Source of the DNA: Flavobacteriaceae bacterium | Lineage (GTDB): Bacteria; Bacteroidota; Bacteroidia; Flavobacteriales; Flavobacteriaceae | Direction of reading: 5' to 3' | NCBI GenBank assembly: GCA_004762155.1 | Contig: SIHP01000002.1 | Span: 372,001-436,000, forward strand | DNA length: 64,000 bases | Shown: positions 51,801-58,499 of the stretch, piece after piece | Numbering within the stretch: the stretch's first letter is position 1 | How the letters are laid out: each line of letters begins with the position of its first letter | Notes under the pieces: model-generated | Seen by the model: only the letters and a program-made list of their open reading frames with translations | Databases searched by the model: none | What the model was told of the DNA's origin: nothing | Program-made: the position numbers and the translations under genes

Positions 51801-52451
51801 TTTTGGAATAATTAAACTTGCATTTGCTAAACGTGTAAAGTTTTCCTTTTGTTCGTCTGTGAAAGTAATTGTTCCTGAATCCCCTGAAGGAATTGCCACA
51901 AATTCATCAAATTCATATAAAAAATTACTGGCTATTAATAATTGAATTAGAATATCTCTAATAGTAGTAGATTTTTTAAATACAATATTATAGAATAATT
52001 GGTCCCATAATTCATATTCTTCATCTGATAAACTGTCTGAAGAATTAATTGCTACAGATGTTAAAGATCCCTCACCTCCTGTTGAGCTAATAGGAACTAT
52101 TTCTGAACCGGAATTCGAATCTTGTTGAGAGTTATCTAAAATACTCTCGTAAGACAACGACAACTTGTTTCTACCTAACCATAGTGCAAAATTGTACAGA
52201 TCTGGATATTGTTTTTTAATAGCGAAACGTGTTTCTAAAGGAACAAAATCAGCACTATAGGCTTGTGATAAAGCTTCGTCTTTTTCTGCAACTGAAGCTA
52301 CATTTTGAATAGCATTTAATGCTATGTTCTGATCTTCTTCTCCTTCTGGAAAAGAAATGAATTTACTTTTTACATTGCTGTCTCCTATAGCTTGTGGACT
52401 ACGAAGTGTTACAAACTTAAATAAATTTGATTTGATTGGTGTGTTACTCAT
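48810..52451 (-). CDS. Large island-encoded protein of unknown function (1213 residues)
   Basis: A giant soluble-looking protein without signal peptide. Residues 1-90 contain FKFVTLRSPQAIGDSNVKSKF; a coiled-coil-like stretch (about 225-300) is followed by beta-rich regions. The centre (about 560-700) has CCYVPGEVSHIENIMAREYKE, then a Ser/Thr/Glu-rich low-complexity tract, a Gly/Asn segment (GFGNNTFTAGTNYN) and a long helix ending KISTKRTSRILQEFEE. The C-terminal third includes a Cys pair in CDPDCNEG. Its position beside a phage-type regulator and tail-fibre-like genes suggests a tail- or injection-related or other island product, but no family is recognised. It starts at ATG 52451, divergent from the S24 gene. 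Confidence 0.8.
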   Translation of the reverse strand: MSNTPIKSNLFKFVTLRSPQAIGDSNVKSKFISFPEGEEDQNIALNAIQNVASVAEKDEALSQAYSADFVPLETRFAIKKQYPDLYNFALWLGRNKLSLSYESILDNSQQDSNSGSEIVPISSTGGEGSLTSVAINSSDSLSDEEYELWDQLFYNIVFKKSTTIRDILIQLLIASNFLYEFDEFVAIPSGDSGTITFTDEQKENFTRLANASLIIPKELIATDIVSSSTEIKTLSKTTINYLSASLEVDKAKVRLEEYETALNEVKRAEIVYNKQEQTRYKEALVTHEAAISALKEAATPSVQIVVDAATGFQKRTETYEELELPSFEFESNPELNLNSTEDLVLDQLSDETKSLLGVKDLELYDTFDDVKTVLQENIKAENQIIINNTQDTVKTVTIGGTTIKVDAESTIANYTYKGSLSNVLGSTLSSVAMRLKVENATGLSVTEASYTITKKNDSSVTFSGDSIRALSLITDSGYLYLSFFHDNKVELLEGDYIMEGTFILSNGVKLAFYEDDFEVTYTNNRYEAAIIGACVIDDVDSDSEIVSKSTLLHGVTELGIADFRRVEQEVCCYVPGEVSHIENIMAREYKERTTRSLRVSESTTEQTSETEIENLTDTTTTERNEMHNEASSIVNQDNATSFGANASVTGGFGNNTFTAGTNYNTSSSNSASNSNLQAQTYAQEVTERALERVVQKISTKRTSRILQEFEENNTHGFDNRKGDEHVTGVYRWVDKIYKNTLVNYGKRLMYEFALPEPAKFFINSYLEQGVNKTDLNLIIPNEPVHPSNLINPDYLINDKISDKILKSSDLSKDNYQWIASQYNAEVTAIPQDTVFAGKSFSAISSQLSGASGEHEEVMHGSGEVILPEGYQSVKAYAIFKAANEPNLGGTVLVGSKEFKLSYYDSAESKIDYKDIGNFTESVPVSFSCEGFHSSGVSVSVECSLTDEAKKQWQNETYKAIMEAYAERVQEYNDFKLSQVSVEEVAEEKKELSSQINRSIEKRELKRMAIDLMTHNIVETTGNHYVSGSSFELLEDRSGLQSHMEVIKFFEQAFDWEIMAYTFYPYFYKENWDNAFDYVEGNDPIFKAFLQSGMARSVVPVTPGFEDAVNWYMQTGEVWNGTGMVTDANDEMYVSIAEEMQTVEGAIEGTWETRVPTALTVLQAGSVALDESGLPCDPDCNEGTLFTDGTSLITSEEEEEGVDYDVVGETNDVE

Positions 52452-52756
52452 TTTAATAAAATTTTAATTGTTTTTAATTAAGCGCTACAAAGGCTTCCTG
52501 TTATTTGCTTTTCTAACAGTTCTTGTTTGTGCTTAATTCAATAAAATGTTTGAATTAACGAGTAGTGGTTTTAAAAAAGTGAAGAAATTCAAGTTAAAAC
52601 CTCAAAAACTAATGACTAAATTTATACAAATGTTTGAATATTAGTGTTTTTTTGTATATTAGCAGTCATTTACAAGACAAAAATACAACATTTTACAACT
52701 AATTCAAAACAAAAGATTGATTTTTTTTGTAAAAAGTTACATTTATTAAACATATT
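52452..52756. promoter_or_regulatory. Divergent promoter region between the 1213-residue gene and the S24 regulator
   Basis: A 305-base gene-free region serving two divergent genes. The 12-base sequence AAATGTTTGAAT occurs twice as a direct repeat, at 52544-52555 and 52628-52639, 84 bases apart. TTG...TATATTAG near 52655 resembles a promoter. The repeats are candidate operators for the S24 regulator. Confidence 0.5.
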
Positions 52757-53554
52757 ATGGATATTTCTGAACGAATTGCCGCTATACGAGACAAATTTAA
52801 TTTGAACAACTTTTCTTTCTCAAGAAAAATAAGTGTTACAGGTACTACTATAGACAGTATTATTAACGGAAGACCTCAGCCAGACGGAAGCAGAAAAAGA
52901 ACAAAACCTGGTTATGATGTGTTAACTTCTATCATTAATGAGTTTAATGTAAATCCGGATTATTTATTTGCAAAAAGCTCTACAATGTTACGATCGGATG
53001 CGAATATTAATTCGAATTATTCTGAAATGCCTCAAGTTGTTTCTGTAGATAACACAGGTGATGAAAATGTTGTTTTTGTTCCCATACAAGCTAGAGCTGG
53101 TTATTTAAGTGGGTATAGTGATACTAGTTATATAGAACAGCTTCCTTCTTTTAATATGCCTCATTTACATAACGGTACTTTTCGTTGTTTTGAAGTTCAG
53201 GGAAATTCTATGGTTCGTACTTTTTTTGATGGCGATTTAGTTTTTGGTAAGTATGTTGAAAATTTAGGTGATATTAAAGATGGTAGAGTTTATGTAATTA
53301 TTACCAAAAATGATGGTATTGTTTTAAAACGTGTTATTAACAGAATTGCTGAACGCGGAAAACTTATTTTAAAAAGTGATAATAAAGACGGAAACTATCC
53401 AACATATACAATTAATGCCGAAGAAATTATGGAGGTTTGGTATGTAACCATGTTTGCTTCTAAACAAATGCCTGAACCTGTTGATGTTTATGATAGATTA
53501 CATGATTTAGAAAGTCAACTTGTAGAACTTAAAGAGAAACTTAGCAAAGACTAA
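52757..53554 (+). CDS. HTH/S24 family phage-type repressor
   Basis: A 265-residue LexA/CI-type regulator. Residues 1-70 form a helix-turn-helix (ISERIAAIRDKFNLNNFSF, with NGRPQPDGSRKR as a basic arm). The C-terminal S24 peptidase domain has the catalytic Ser151 in VQGNSMVRTFF and Lys191 in VLKRV, 40 residues apart as expected. Such proteins keep prophage or damage-inducible genes off and cleave themselves when RecA is activated; a cleavage dipeptide (Ala-Gly at RAGYLSG, near 115) is present. It stands alone and is divergent from the 1213-residue gene, its likeliest target. Confidence 0.9.
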   Translation: MDISERIAAIRDKFNLNNFSFSRKISVTGTTIDSIINGRPQPDGSRKRTKPGYDVLTSIINEFNVNPDYLFAKSSTMLRSDANINSNYSEMPQVVSVDNTGDENVVFVPIQARAGYLSGYSDTSYIEQLPSFNMPHLHNGTFRCFEVQGNSMVRTFFDGDLVFGKYVENLGDIKDGRVYVIITKNDGIVLKRVINRIAERGKLILKSDNKDGNYPTYTINAEEIMEVWYVTMFASKQMPEPVDVYDRLHDLESQLVELKEKLSKD

Positions 53555-53627
53555 AACGACTCAATTTAATCTCTGTTTTTAAGCACTCTTAAAAAGACTA
53601 CAAACTAAAAAACAGAAAGTTTTAAAT

Positions 53628-53667
53628 AAAAAAAGCTGTTCTAAATAATTTAGAACAGCTTTTTTTA
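53628..53667. terminator. Terminator copy 1 (shared with 57078)
   Basis: AAAAAAGCTGTTCTAAA / TTTAGAACAGCTTTTTT perfect stem with a 2-base loop. The same hairpin occurs at 57078-57113 and a diverged one at 57858-57895. It can end both the S24 gene and the convergent immunity-like genes. Confidence 0.8.
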
Positions 53668-53686
53668 TGCTTTATTTAAACATCTT

Positions 53687-53725
53687 GGCGCTTTCCGCGA
53701 AGTCAGGAGACTTTGCGGAGCGGGT
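53687..53725. repeat. Palindromic repeat copy 1
   Basis: GGCGCTTTCCGCGAAGTC / GACTTTGCGGAGCG form a hairpin with a 4-base loop. A near-copy lies at 57138-57180, in the same place relative to its terminator hairpin. Confidence 0.75.
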
Positions 53726-53781
53726 TTTGCCTTTTTTATAATTTCTTCTTCTGTCTGTTTCATAATACTAAAAAAGAAAAA

Positions 53782-54219
53782 CTACTTATCTAAAGTATCA
53801 TTCTCTGGTCTTATGTAAAAATTTGTAACTTTTCTTTTACTTTTTGCATCTACAAATTCCCTTATATATTCCTGTTCTTTATTAGATAAACTTGAATTAA
53901 AATAAATAACCTCGTCTTTCAATTCAAATATTTGATTTAATTCTGGACAACACTCAAAAAAATTAGACATACCACTTATATAACTACCATAATCAATCCC
54001 TTCACTTCCTCTCAACTCAAGTTTTTCTGAATTTAGTCCTGATAATTTCAGTAGTACAGGGTCTAGCCAATTCAATAATTTAGTTAAAAAGTGATAAAAT
54101 CCTTCTTTGTCACCCATTAAATCTATAGCCTTTTTAAGATAATTCCATTTTATATCTTGATCAGGGTCTTCGGAGTATGCTATCATTTCCTCTAACAGTT
54201 CATTTATTTCTTTTTTCAT
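53782..54219 (-). CDS. Island small protein, immunity-array member (145 aa)
   Basis: A 145-residue acidic, soluble protein (LLEEMIAYSEDPDQDIKW, then NYLKKAIDLMG, ending RPENDTLDK) of unknown family. It is helical and hydrophilic, like known toxin-immunity proteins. Its ATG overlaps the stop of the upstream 121-residue gene by one base (TAATG), so the two are translated together. It is the last gene of the minus-strand array before the palindromic repeat. Immunity function is inferred from position only. Confidence 0.65.
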   Translation of the reverse strand: MKKEINELLEEMIAYSEDPDQDIKWNYLKKAIDLMGDKEGFYHFLTKLLNWLDPVLLKLSGLNSEKLELRGSEGIDYGSYISGMSNFFECCPELNQIFELKDEVIYFNSSLSNKEQEYIREFVDAKSKRKVTNFYIRPENDTLDK

Positions 54220-54584
54220 TATTCTTTTAATTCAAAAAAAACCTCAACCAAAATATACTTATTAATACCCACTTTAACATATAACATTTGTTTTGATTCT
54301 ACACTAGTAGTTACAGAAATAACTCTTTGTGTTTTTGAAGAAGTAAAAACAGTATAATATACATCAATCAATTCACCATCTTTTGTATTATGATTTTTCC
54401 TAAACGAAGTACTGATATCAGAAATTTCAAAATCAATTTTATCTAACATTAATTTTATCTTCTCGCTAATCTCTTTTTCGTTGATAAAAACCTGTTCTTT
54501 TTCTTCATCAGAAAGACTGCCTATATAACTTAATTGTTCTTTTGATTTCTTTTCAAAAGACTTAAAAACATCATCTATATTCAT
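54219..54584 (-). CDS. Island small protein, immunity-array member (121 aa)
   Basis: A 121-residue protein with an acidic helical N-terminus (DVFKSFEKKSKEQLSYIGSL) and a beta-rich C-terminus (VYYTVFTSSKTQRVISVTTS, then LYVKVGINKYILVEVFF). No family is recognised. It is coupled with the 145-residue gene downstream. Probably part of the immunity array following the large JAMM-domain protein. Confidence 0.65.
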   Translation of the reverse strand: MNIDDVFKSFEKKSKEQLSYIGSLSDEEKEQVFINEKEISEKIKLMLDKIDFEISDISTSFRKNHNTKDGELIDVYYTVFTSSKTQRVISVTTSVESKQMLYVKVGINKYILVEVFFELKE

Positions 54585-54632
54585 AATTTAAAAGGCTAAT
54601 AACAAGTGCTATCTTGTTTTCTTATCATTCGC

Positions 54633-54980
54633 TTACAACCTTGTAATGCTTCCATCTACTTCTACATAAGAAGTTTTTCCCATTATATATAAAGGATTCA
54701 ATGTTTCTGAATCAAAATAAGCAAAATACATTGATCCTTCTAAAAGTGAAACAATTTCATCTTTTTCATTTTTTTCAACATAATCTACCGATTTAAATGA
54801 TACTATGTACACTTCTTTTTTTGTTTCTCCATCTCTTAATATTTCTTCTTTCTTATCATGAAAACTATATCCATTTTCCCAACCTAATGGATTATTAAAA
54901 TCACTTTCATCAATATCTATAATATTTGTTTCTTTTACCCATTTTTTTAACTTTTCTATTAATTCGTTTTTTATTTCCAT
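54633..54980 (-). CDS. Island small protein, immunity-array member (115 aa)
   Basis: A 115-residue acidic protein (VKETNIIDIDESDFNN at the start, SMYFAYFDSETLNPLYIMG near the end) of unknown family. The middle KKEVYIVSFKSVDYV suggests a beta sheet of SUKH- or NTF2-like immunity type, but this is not certain. It starts 3 bases after the 135-residue gene ends, so the two are cotranscribed. Confidence 0.65.
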   Translation of the reverse strand: MEIKNELIEKLKKWVKETNIIDIDESDFNNPLGWENGYSFHDKKEEILRDGETKKEVYIVSFKSVDYVEKNEKDEIVSLLEGSMYFAYFDSETLNPLYIMGKTSYVEVDGSITRL

Positions 54981-54983
54981 ACT

Positions 54984-55391
54984 TTAAAAAGTAAAACTCA
55001 ATTTATTGCTTTTAGCGTTTTCAGATTCAAGTAAAATAAAATATTTAATAGACTTATTTAAAAGATATTCAACAGATTTAAACTCTAATAAAACCTTATC
55101 TCCTTTATCAATAATATCCGCTTCTATATAATAAACAAAAGGACATTTTTTAGATATTCTTTTTTCCTGATTGCTTAGTTTTTTCGGTATCATAGATTTT
55201 ATACCATAAGGGTTTATTAATTTATTAAACTCATTTTTAACTTTCAAAATTCTTTTTTCTAACTGATATAAATTATTAGAAAATTTAAAATCTAATTCTT
55301 CTTTGTCTTTTGGTAAATATTCAACTTTCAAAATAACTTTTTCTAAAGTTGATTCATCTGTAATAATTCTAATATAATCAATACACATCAT
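54984..55391 (-). CDS. Island small protein, immunity-array member (135 aa)
   Basis: A 135-residue Lys/Glu-rich protein (IITDESTLEKVILKVEYLP, ending YFILLESENAKSNKLSFTF) with no recognised family. MM at the start leaves two possible ATGs three bases apart. A strong terminator separates it from the upstream 191-residue gene, so a promoter for this sub-operon probably lies right before it. Confidence 0.6.
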   Translation of the reverse strand: MMCIDYIRIITDESTLEKVILKVEYLPKDKEELDFKFSNNLYQLEKRILKVKNEFNKLINPYGIKSMIPKKLSNQEKRISKKCPFVYYIEADIIDKGDKVLLEFKSVEYLLNKSIKYFILLESENAKSNKLSFTF

Positions 55392-55406
55392 TACTATAAT
55401 AAAAAT

Positions 55407-55446
55407 TAAAAAAGCACGAAGTTACAACTTGACTTCGTGCTTTTTT
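55407..55446. terminator. Terminator inside the small-gene array
   Basis: AAAAAAGCACGAAGT / ACTTCGTGCTTTTTT perfect stem with a 9-base loop. It ends the transcript of the 191-residue gene on the minus strand. Confidence 0.85.
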
Positions 55447-55463
55447 AGTATTCAAATTTATCT

Positions 55464-56039
55464 TTAAAAACCTCTATAAACCCTCCATTTATCAGGATTT
55501 ATATCTATTTTAATATCATTAGCTGAAACGGTAATTTTTAAAATAGCACTTTCTTTTGGCTCTATAATTGTAAAACCACCTTCTTGCCTTTCTGTATAAG
55601 AAACTTCTTTAAGACCTCTTTTTATTGCATTTAATAATTTACTTAATTGTTGAGATTCCGTAAACTCAAAATACATCCATTCTGTGTAATAACAATTATT
55701 TTCAGAGTCTTCATACATTTTATAAATAATTTTATTAAACTCTTTTCGAGTTATCTCTTCGTTTTCGAAAAACAAGTCAATGTAAGGGTCTAATTCCTTT
55801 GGGTAAACTTTTTTTTCATCTATGTTATCTAGAAAACGAGTAGACCAATAAGTGTCGTTTGCATATTCTTTAGCATAACTAAATATTAATAGTTCTAAGA
55901 CTTCTTCTAAAGAAGCCTTCTTGATATAGTCTTTGAATTTCCAAGCATCAGGTTGTAATTTTTCGTGATCCTCATCAATACCATCTAAAATTAATTGCTT
56001 CTGGTAATAAAAAAAATCTAATTTAAAATCTAACTTCAT
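55464..56039 (-). CDS. Immunity-array paralogue A1 (191 aa)
   Basis: A 191-residue acidic protein, homologous to the 190-residue gene at 57918. Shared features: LDFFYYQKQLILDGID at the start versus LDFLYYQRVAVLDGVD, a middle with EVLELLIFSYAKEYA versus EVIQLIIYSYKENYA, and a final NPDKWRVYRG versus NSDKWKAYY. It ends at the terminator at 55407. The family name is not recognised. Paralogous small genes after a large candidate toxin are typical of immunity arrays. Confidence 0.7.
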   Translation of the reverse strand: MKLDFKLDFFYYQKQLILDGIDEDHEKLQPDAWKFKDYIKKASLEEVLELLIFSYAKEYANDTYWSTRFLDNIDEKKVYPKELDPYIDLFFENEEITRKEFNKIIYKMYEDSENNCYYTEWMYFEFTESQQLSKLLNAIKRGLKEVSYTERQEGGFTIIEPKESAILKITVSANDIKIDINPDKWRVYRGF

Positions 56040-56107
56040 AGTTTTTTATTTTGTAAAATGAATATAGTTTATTTTAAAAATAACCGTTTCAAATCGCTCA
56101 AAAAAAC

Positions 56108-56401
56108 TTACTTAATATTATTCTCTTTTTCATACAGTTCTATATAATATTCGTCTGAAAAAGCAGTTCCGAAGGTTATAATTTCTCCTGTTTTCTTCTC
56201 TACTAAAAAAGGACCATTACCTGCTACTGCATGTTCTTCGTCTCCTGTTTCATAATACTCTTTACTTGTATAACGATATATATTTCCATACTTTTTTTTA
56301 GTTACCCATTCTTTCAGATAGATTAAAGGAATATCAGCTTCCGTTTCAATTTCTTTTAAATGTTTTTCTGCAATTTCCCACATTTCTTTATCTGTTAACA
56401 T
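56108..56401 (-). CDS. YrhB/Imm35-like immunity protein
   Basis: A 97-residue protein. AVAGNGPFLVEKKTGEIITF near residue 59 followed by GTAFSDEYYIELYE fits the YrhB/Imm35 pattern (GNGP-x-VxxxTGE-x-GTA-x-x-x-x-YI), a family of immunity proteins in polymorphic toxin loci. This is the best direct evidence that the array is an immunity set. Its first 13 codons and upstream bases are duplicated at 57181-57219 with one change. Confidence 0.78.
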   Translation of the reverse strand: MLTDKEMWEIAEKHLKEIETEADIPLIYLKEWVTKKKYGNIYRYTSKEYYETGDEEHAVAGNGPFLVEKKTGEIITFGTAFSDEYYIELYEKENNIK

Positions 56402-56407
56402 AATTAT
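56369..56407 (-). repeat. Direct repeat, intact copy: start of the YrhB/Imm35-like gene
   Basis: 39 bases spanning the start of the 97-residue gene and its leader; the same sequence occurs at 57181-57219 with one change (T to C). This is the copy with a complete gene attached. Confidence 0.85.
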
Positions 56408-56437
56408 TTTGTCTTTAAAATACTTTAATTTTAAGTA

Positions 56438-56968
56438 TTAATAAACCACCTTATCTTGATTTACATAGATTGTAAAACTATTTTCCTCAACCTCGATACG
56501 ATCTATAGGGCTATCAGTAAGGTTATAAACTGTCAATTCGTCCTCTTCTTTTGTATATTCTTTATCCTCTAGTTCTTCTTCTACCCATAAAAACACATTT
56601 GACTGAGACTCTTTAAATTTGATTGAAACATGTTGAATCCCTTGAAAATCATCAGCCTCTACCAACATCGGTTCTATATCTTGTAACTTACGTGTATTAA
56701 TCTCTTCATGAAAAGGAACTCCTTCTTCATCTAGACCATACATGGATGTTTCTAATCCTGAAAACTCAATAGGATATCTATCTTTAAAAACCCATATTAA
56801 AACCTTCACAAAATCATCTAGACTACTCTCTAATATTTGTTTGCAAAATATTTCTTCGTGAGGAAAGTGTAAGTCAAGCCATTTATCATCATCCCACTCA
56901 TCTTTACCTATTGATCTTTTATATATGCTTTTGTAAAAAAGCCATTCCGTTATATTTCTGTTTATCAT
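56438..56968 (-). CDS. Immunity-array paralogue B1 (176 aa)
   Basis: A 176-residue acidic protein paralogous to the 180-residue gene at 57230. Shared: ITEWLFYKS versus ITDWIFYLS, FPHEEIFCKQILESSLDDFV versus FPHNETFNNKFLTCSLEDFV, WVFKDRYP versus WVFKDKFP, and RKLQDIEP versus RKAQDIYP. Its C-terminal YNLTDSPIDRIEVEENSF resembles the C-terminus of the A family too (KVEDSPIAEIELSPKKF), so all four may share one fold. Its function is inferred from context only. Confidence 0.7.
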   Translation of the reverse strand: MINRNITEWLFYKSIYKRSIGKDEWDDDKWLDLHFPHEEIFCKQILESSLDDFVKVLIWVFKDRYPIEFSGLETSMYGLDEEGVPFHEEINTRKLQDIEPMLVEADDFQGIQHVSIKFKESQSNVFLWVEEELEDKEYTKEEDELTVYNLTDSPIDRIEVEENSFTIYVNQDKVVY

Positions 56969-57077
56969 AATCGTTTTTTTATATAAAAATTTTATATTCT
57001 AATTTATTTCCAAATGTATTAAGTAAAAACGCTTCATTAAGAACTACAAACGTCTATAAAATATAAAGATGTACCAT

Positions 57078-57113
57078 AAAAAAGCTGTTCTAAATAATTT
57101 AGAACAGCTTTTT
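57078..57113. terminator. Terminator copy 2 (shared with 53628)
   Basis: AAAAAGCTGTTCTAAA / TTTAGAACAGCTTTTTA hairpin, same sequence as 53628-53667. It lies between paralogues B1 and B2. Confidence 0.8.
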
Positions 57114-57137
57114 ATTATTTAAAACTTATTACATAGT

Positions 57138-57180
57138 CTTGGCGCTTTCCGCTAAGTCAGGAGACTTTGCGAAGCGGTTT
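57138..57180. repeat. Palindromic repeat copy 2
   Basis: CTTGGCGCTTTCCGC then TAAGTCAGGAGACTT and TGCGAAGCGG, differing from copy 1 (53687) at two positions in the core. It is placed after the terminator exactly as in copy 1 and is followed by the truncated gene start. Confidence 0.75.
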
Positions 57181-57219
57181 CTGCAATTCCCCACATTTCT
57201 TTATCTGTTAACATAATTA
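57181..57219 (-). pseudogene. Truncated second copy of the YrhB/Imm35-like gene start
   Basis: 39 bases matching 56369-56407 with a single change. It includes the ATG region and the first dozen codons (reading MLTDKEMWGIA) but then breaks off at the palindromic repeat. It is a relic left by duplication or recombination within the array. Confidence 0.82.
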
Positions 57220-57229
57220 CAAATCCATA

Positions 57230-57772
57230 CTATTCACTTATTTTTATTCTGTTTATTTTTAAGAATAGATACTCCTCTGTAACCTCTATACTTTCAGTTA
57301 CAGAATCTGTAAAAAAATATTTTATTGCTTCACCTGATATATCTTTAGTATATGTTTTATCCTTAATTGTTTTTTCTACCCAATCTGTTACATTTCTTTG
57401 CGGTTTTTTGAATTTAATTTTTAAGGATAATAAAGGTATCACTAAATCATAGTCTTCTACAAATTCAAGTGGGTAAATATCTTGAGCTTTTCTTTTGTTT
57501 GTGTTTTCTATTAATTTTTGATTTTTATCATCCCACTCCATCTGTCCTGTCTGGATAATTGTGTATTCCCAAGGAAACTTGTCTTTAAAAACCCAAACGA
57601 AAGTACTTACGAAATCTTCTAAAGAACATGTCAAAAATTTATTGTTAAAAGTTTCGTTATGAGGAAAGTTTAATTCCAAAAACTTAGGGTCATCATATTT
57701 ACTTTTACCCAACCTCTCTGTATTAGGAGATAAATAGAATATCCAATCTGTTATTTTTTTATCTGTTATCAT
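57230..57772 (-). CDS. Immunity-array paralogue B2 (180 aa)
   Basis: A 180-residue protein paralogous to the 176-residue gene at 56438 (ITDWIFYLSPNTERLGKSKY, then LELNFPHNETFNNKF, SLEDFVSTFVWVFKDKFPWE and RKAQDIYPLE). The C-terminus is YFFTDSVTESIEVTEEYLFL. The two differ enough to serve different partners. It lies between the relic gene start and a terminator-like hairpin at 57858. Confidence 0.7.
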   Translation of the reverse strand: MITDKKITDWIFYLSPNTERLGKSKYDDPKFLELNFPHNETFNNKFLTCSLEDFVSTFVWVFKDKFPWEYTIIQTGQMEWDDKNQKLIENTNKRKAQDIYPLEFVEDYDLVIPLLSLKIKFKKPQRNVTDWVEKTIKDKTYTKDISGEAIKYFFTDSVTESIEVTEEYLFLKINRIKISE

Positions 57773-57857
57773 AACTCTCCATTTATATTTTCTAGTTCTA
57801 TCATTGTATTATAAAAAAAATTAATCTTCTATTGAAACACTTAACAAGTTAAATTAC

Positions 57858-57895
57858 AAAAAAGCTACTCTAAATAATTTTAGAACAGCTTTTTT
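57858..57895. terminator. Terminator copy 3 (diverged)
   Basis: AAAAAAGCTACTCTAAA / TTTTAGAACAGCTTTTTT, same as the hairpins at 53628 and 57078 but with an unpaired AC/AC in the stem. It ends the 190-residue gene transcript. Confidence 0.75.
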
Positions 57896-57917
57896 AGTGT
57901 GTGAAATTAAATCAAGT

Positions 57918-58490
57918 TTAATAATAAGCTTTCCATTTATCTGAATTTGTTCTTAACACGAACTTTTTAGGACTTAATTCTATCTCTGCAATTGGTGAAT
58001 CTTCTACTTTGTATATAGTAATTTCACCGTCTTCATTTTTAGAAAACTCTTTTCCTTCTAATGCTTCTTCAACCGAATCCTTTAATTCTTGATTATCAAC
58101 AAATAACAACTCCATTTCTTTTAAAAACCTAGCATTTGTTTTTTCATAATCATCTTTAAAAATACGCAATATTGAGTGTTCAATATCTTTACGGGCCATG
58201 TTTTGCTTTGACATATATTGATCATATTTACCAATACCTTCTGGTTCTTGTGGGCGATCAAGACCTGTTTTTACATCATAAAAACAAGCTGAAAAAAATT
58301 TATGTTGGGCATAATTTTCTTTATAAGAATATATAATTAACTGAATTACTTCGTTTAATTTATATTCTTTCATGTTTTTCTTAAAAACTCGTGCTGTTTT
58401 TTTAAGTTTTTCTTCTTTAGGATCTACACCATCTAAAACCGCCACTCTTTGATAGTATAAGAAATCTAAGTTTATATTTTTATTCTCCAT
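57918..58490 (-). CDS. Immunity-array paralogue A2 (190 aa)
   Basis: A 190-residue acidic, helical protein (INLDFLYYQRVAVLDGVDP at the start; ARVFKKNMKEYKLNEV, ending RTNSDKWKAYY), paralogous to the 191-residue gene at 55464. It begins 9 bases after the large JAMM-domain gene, so it is cotranscribed with it. This is the best candidate for the cognate immunity gene of that protein. Specific binding is inference. Confidence 0.75.
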   Translation of the reverse strand: MENKNINLDFLYYQRVAVLDGVDPKEEKLKKTARVFKKNMKEYKLNEVIQLIIYSYKENYAQHKFFSACFYDVKTGLDRPQEPEGIGKYDQYMSKQNMARKDIEHSILRIFKDDYEKTNARFLKEMELLFVDNQELKDSVEEALEGKEFSKNEDGEITIYKVEDSPIAEIELSPKKFVLRTNSDKWKAYY

Positions 58491-58499
58491 CTTATTATA

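Noticed and set aside
53628..57895. CRISPR-like array
   Set aside because: The repeats are terminator hairpins and a palindrome several hundred to thousands of bases apart, not regular repeat-spacer units.
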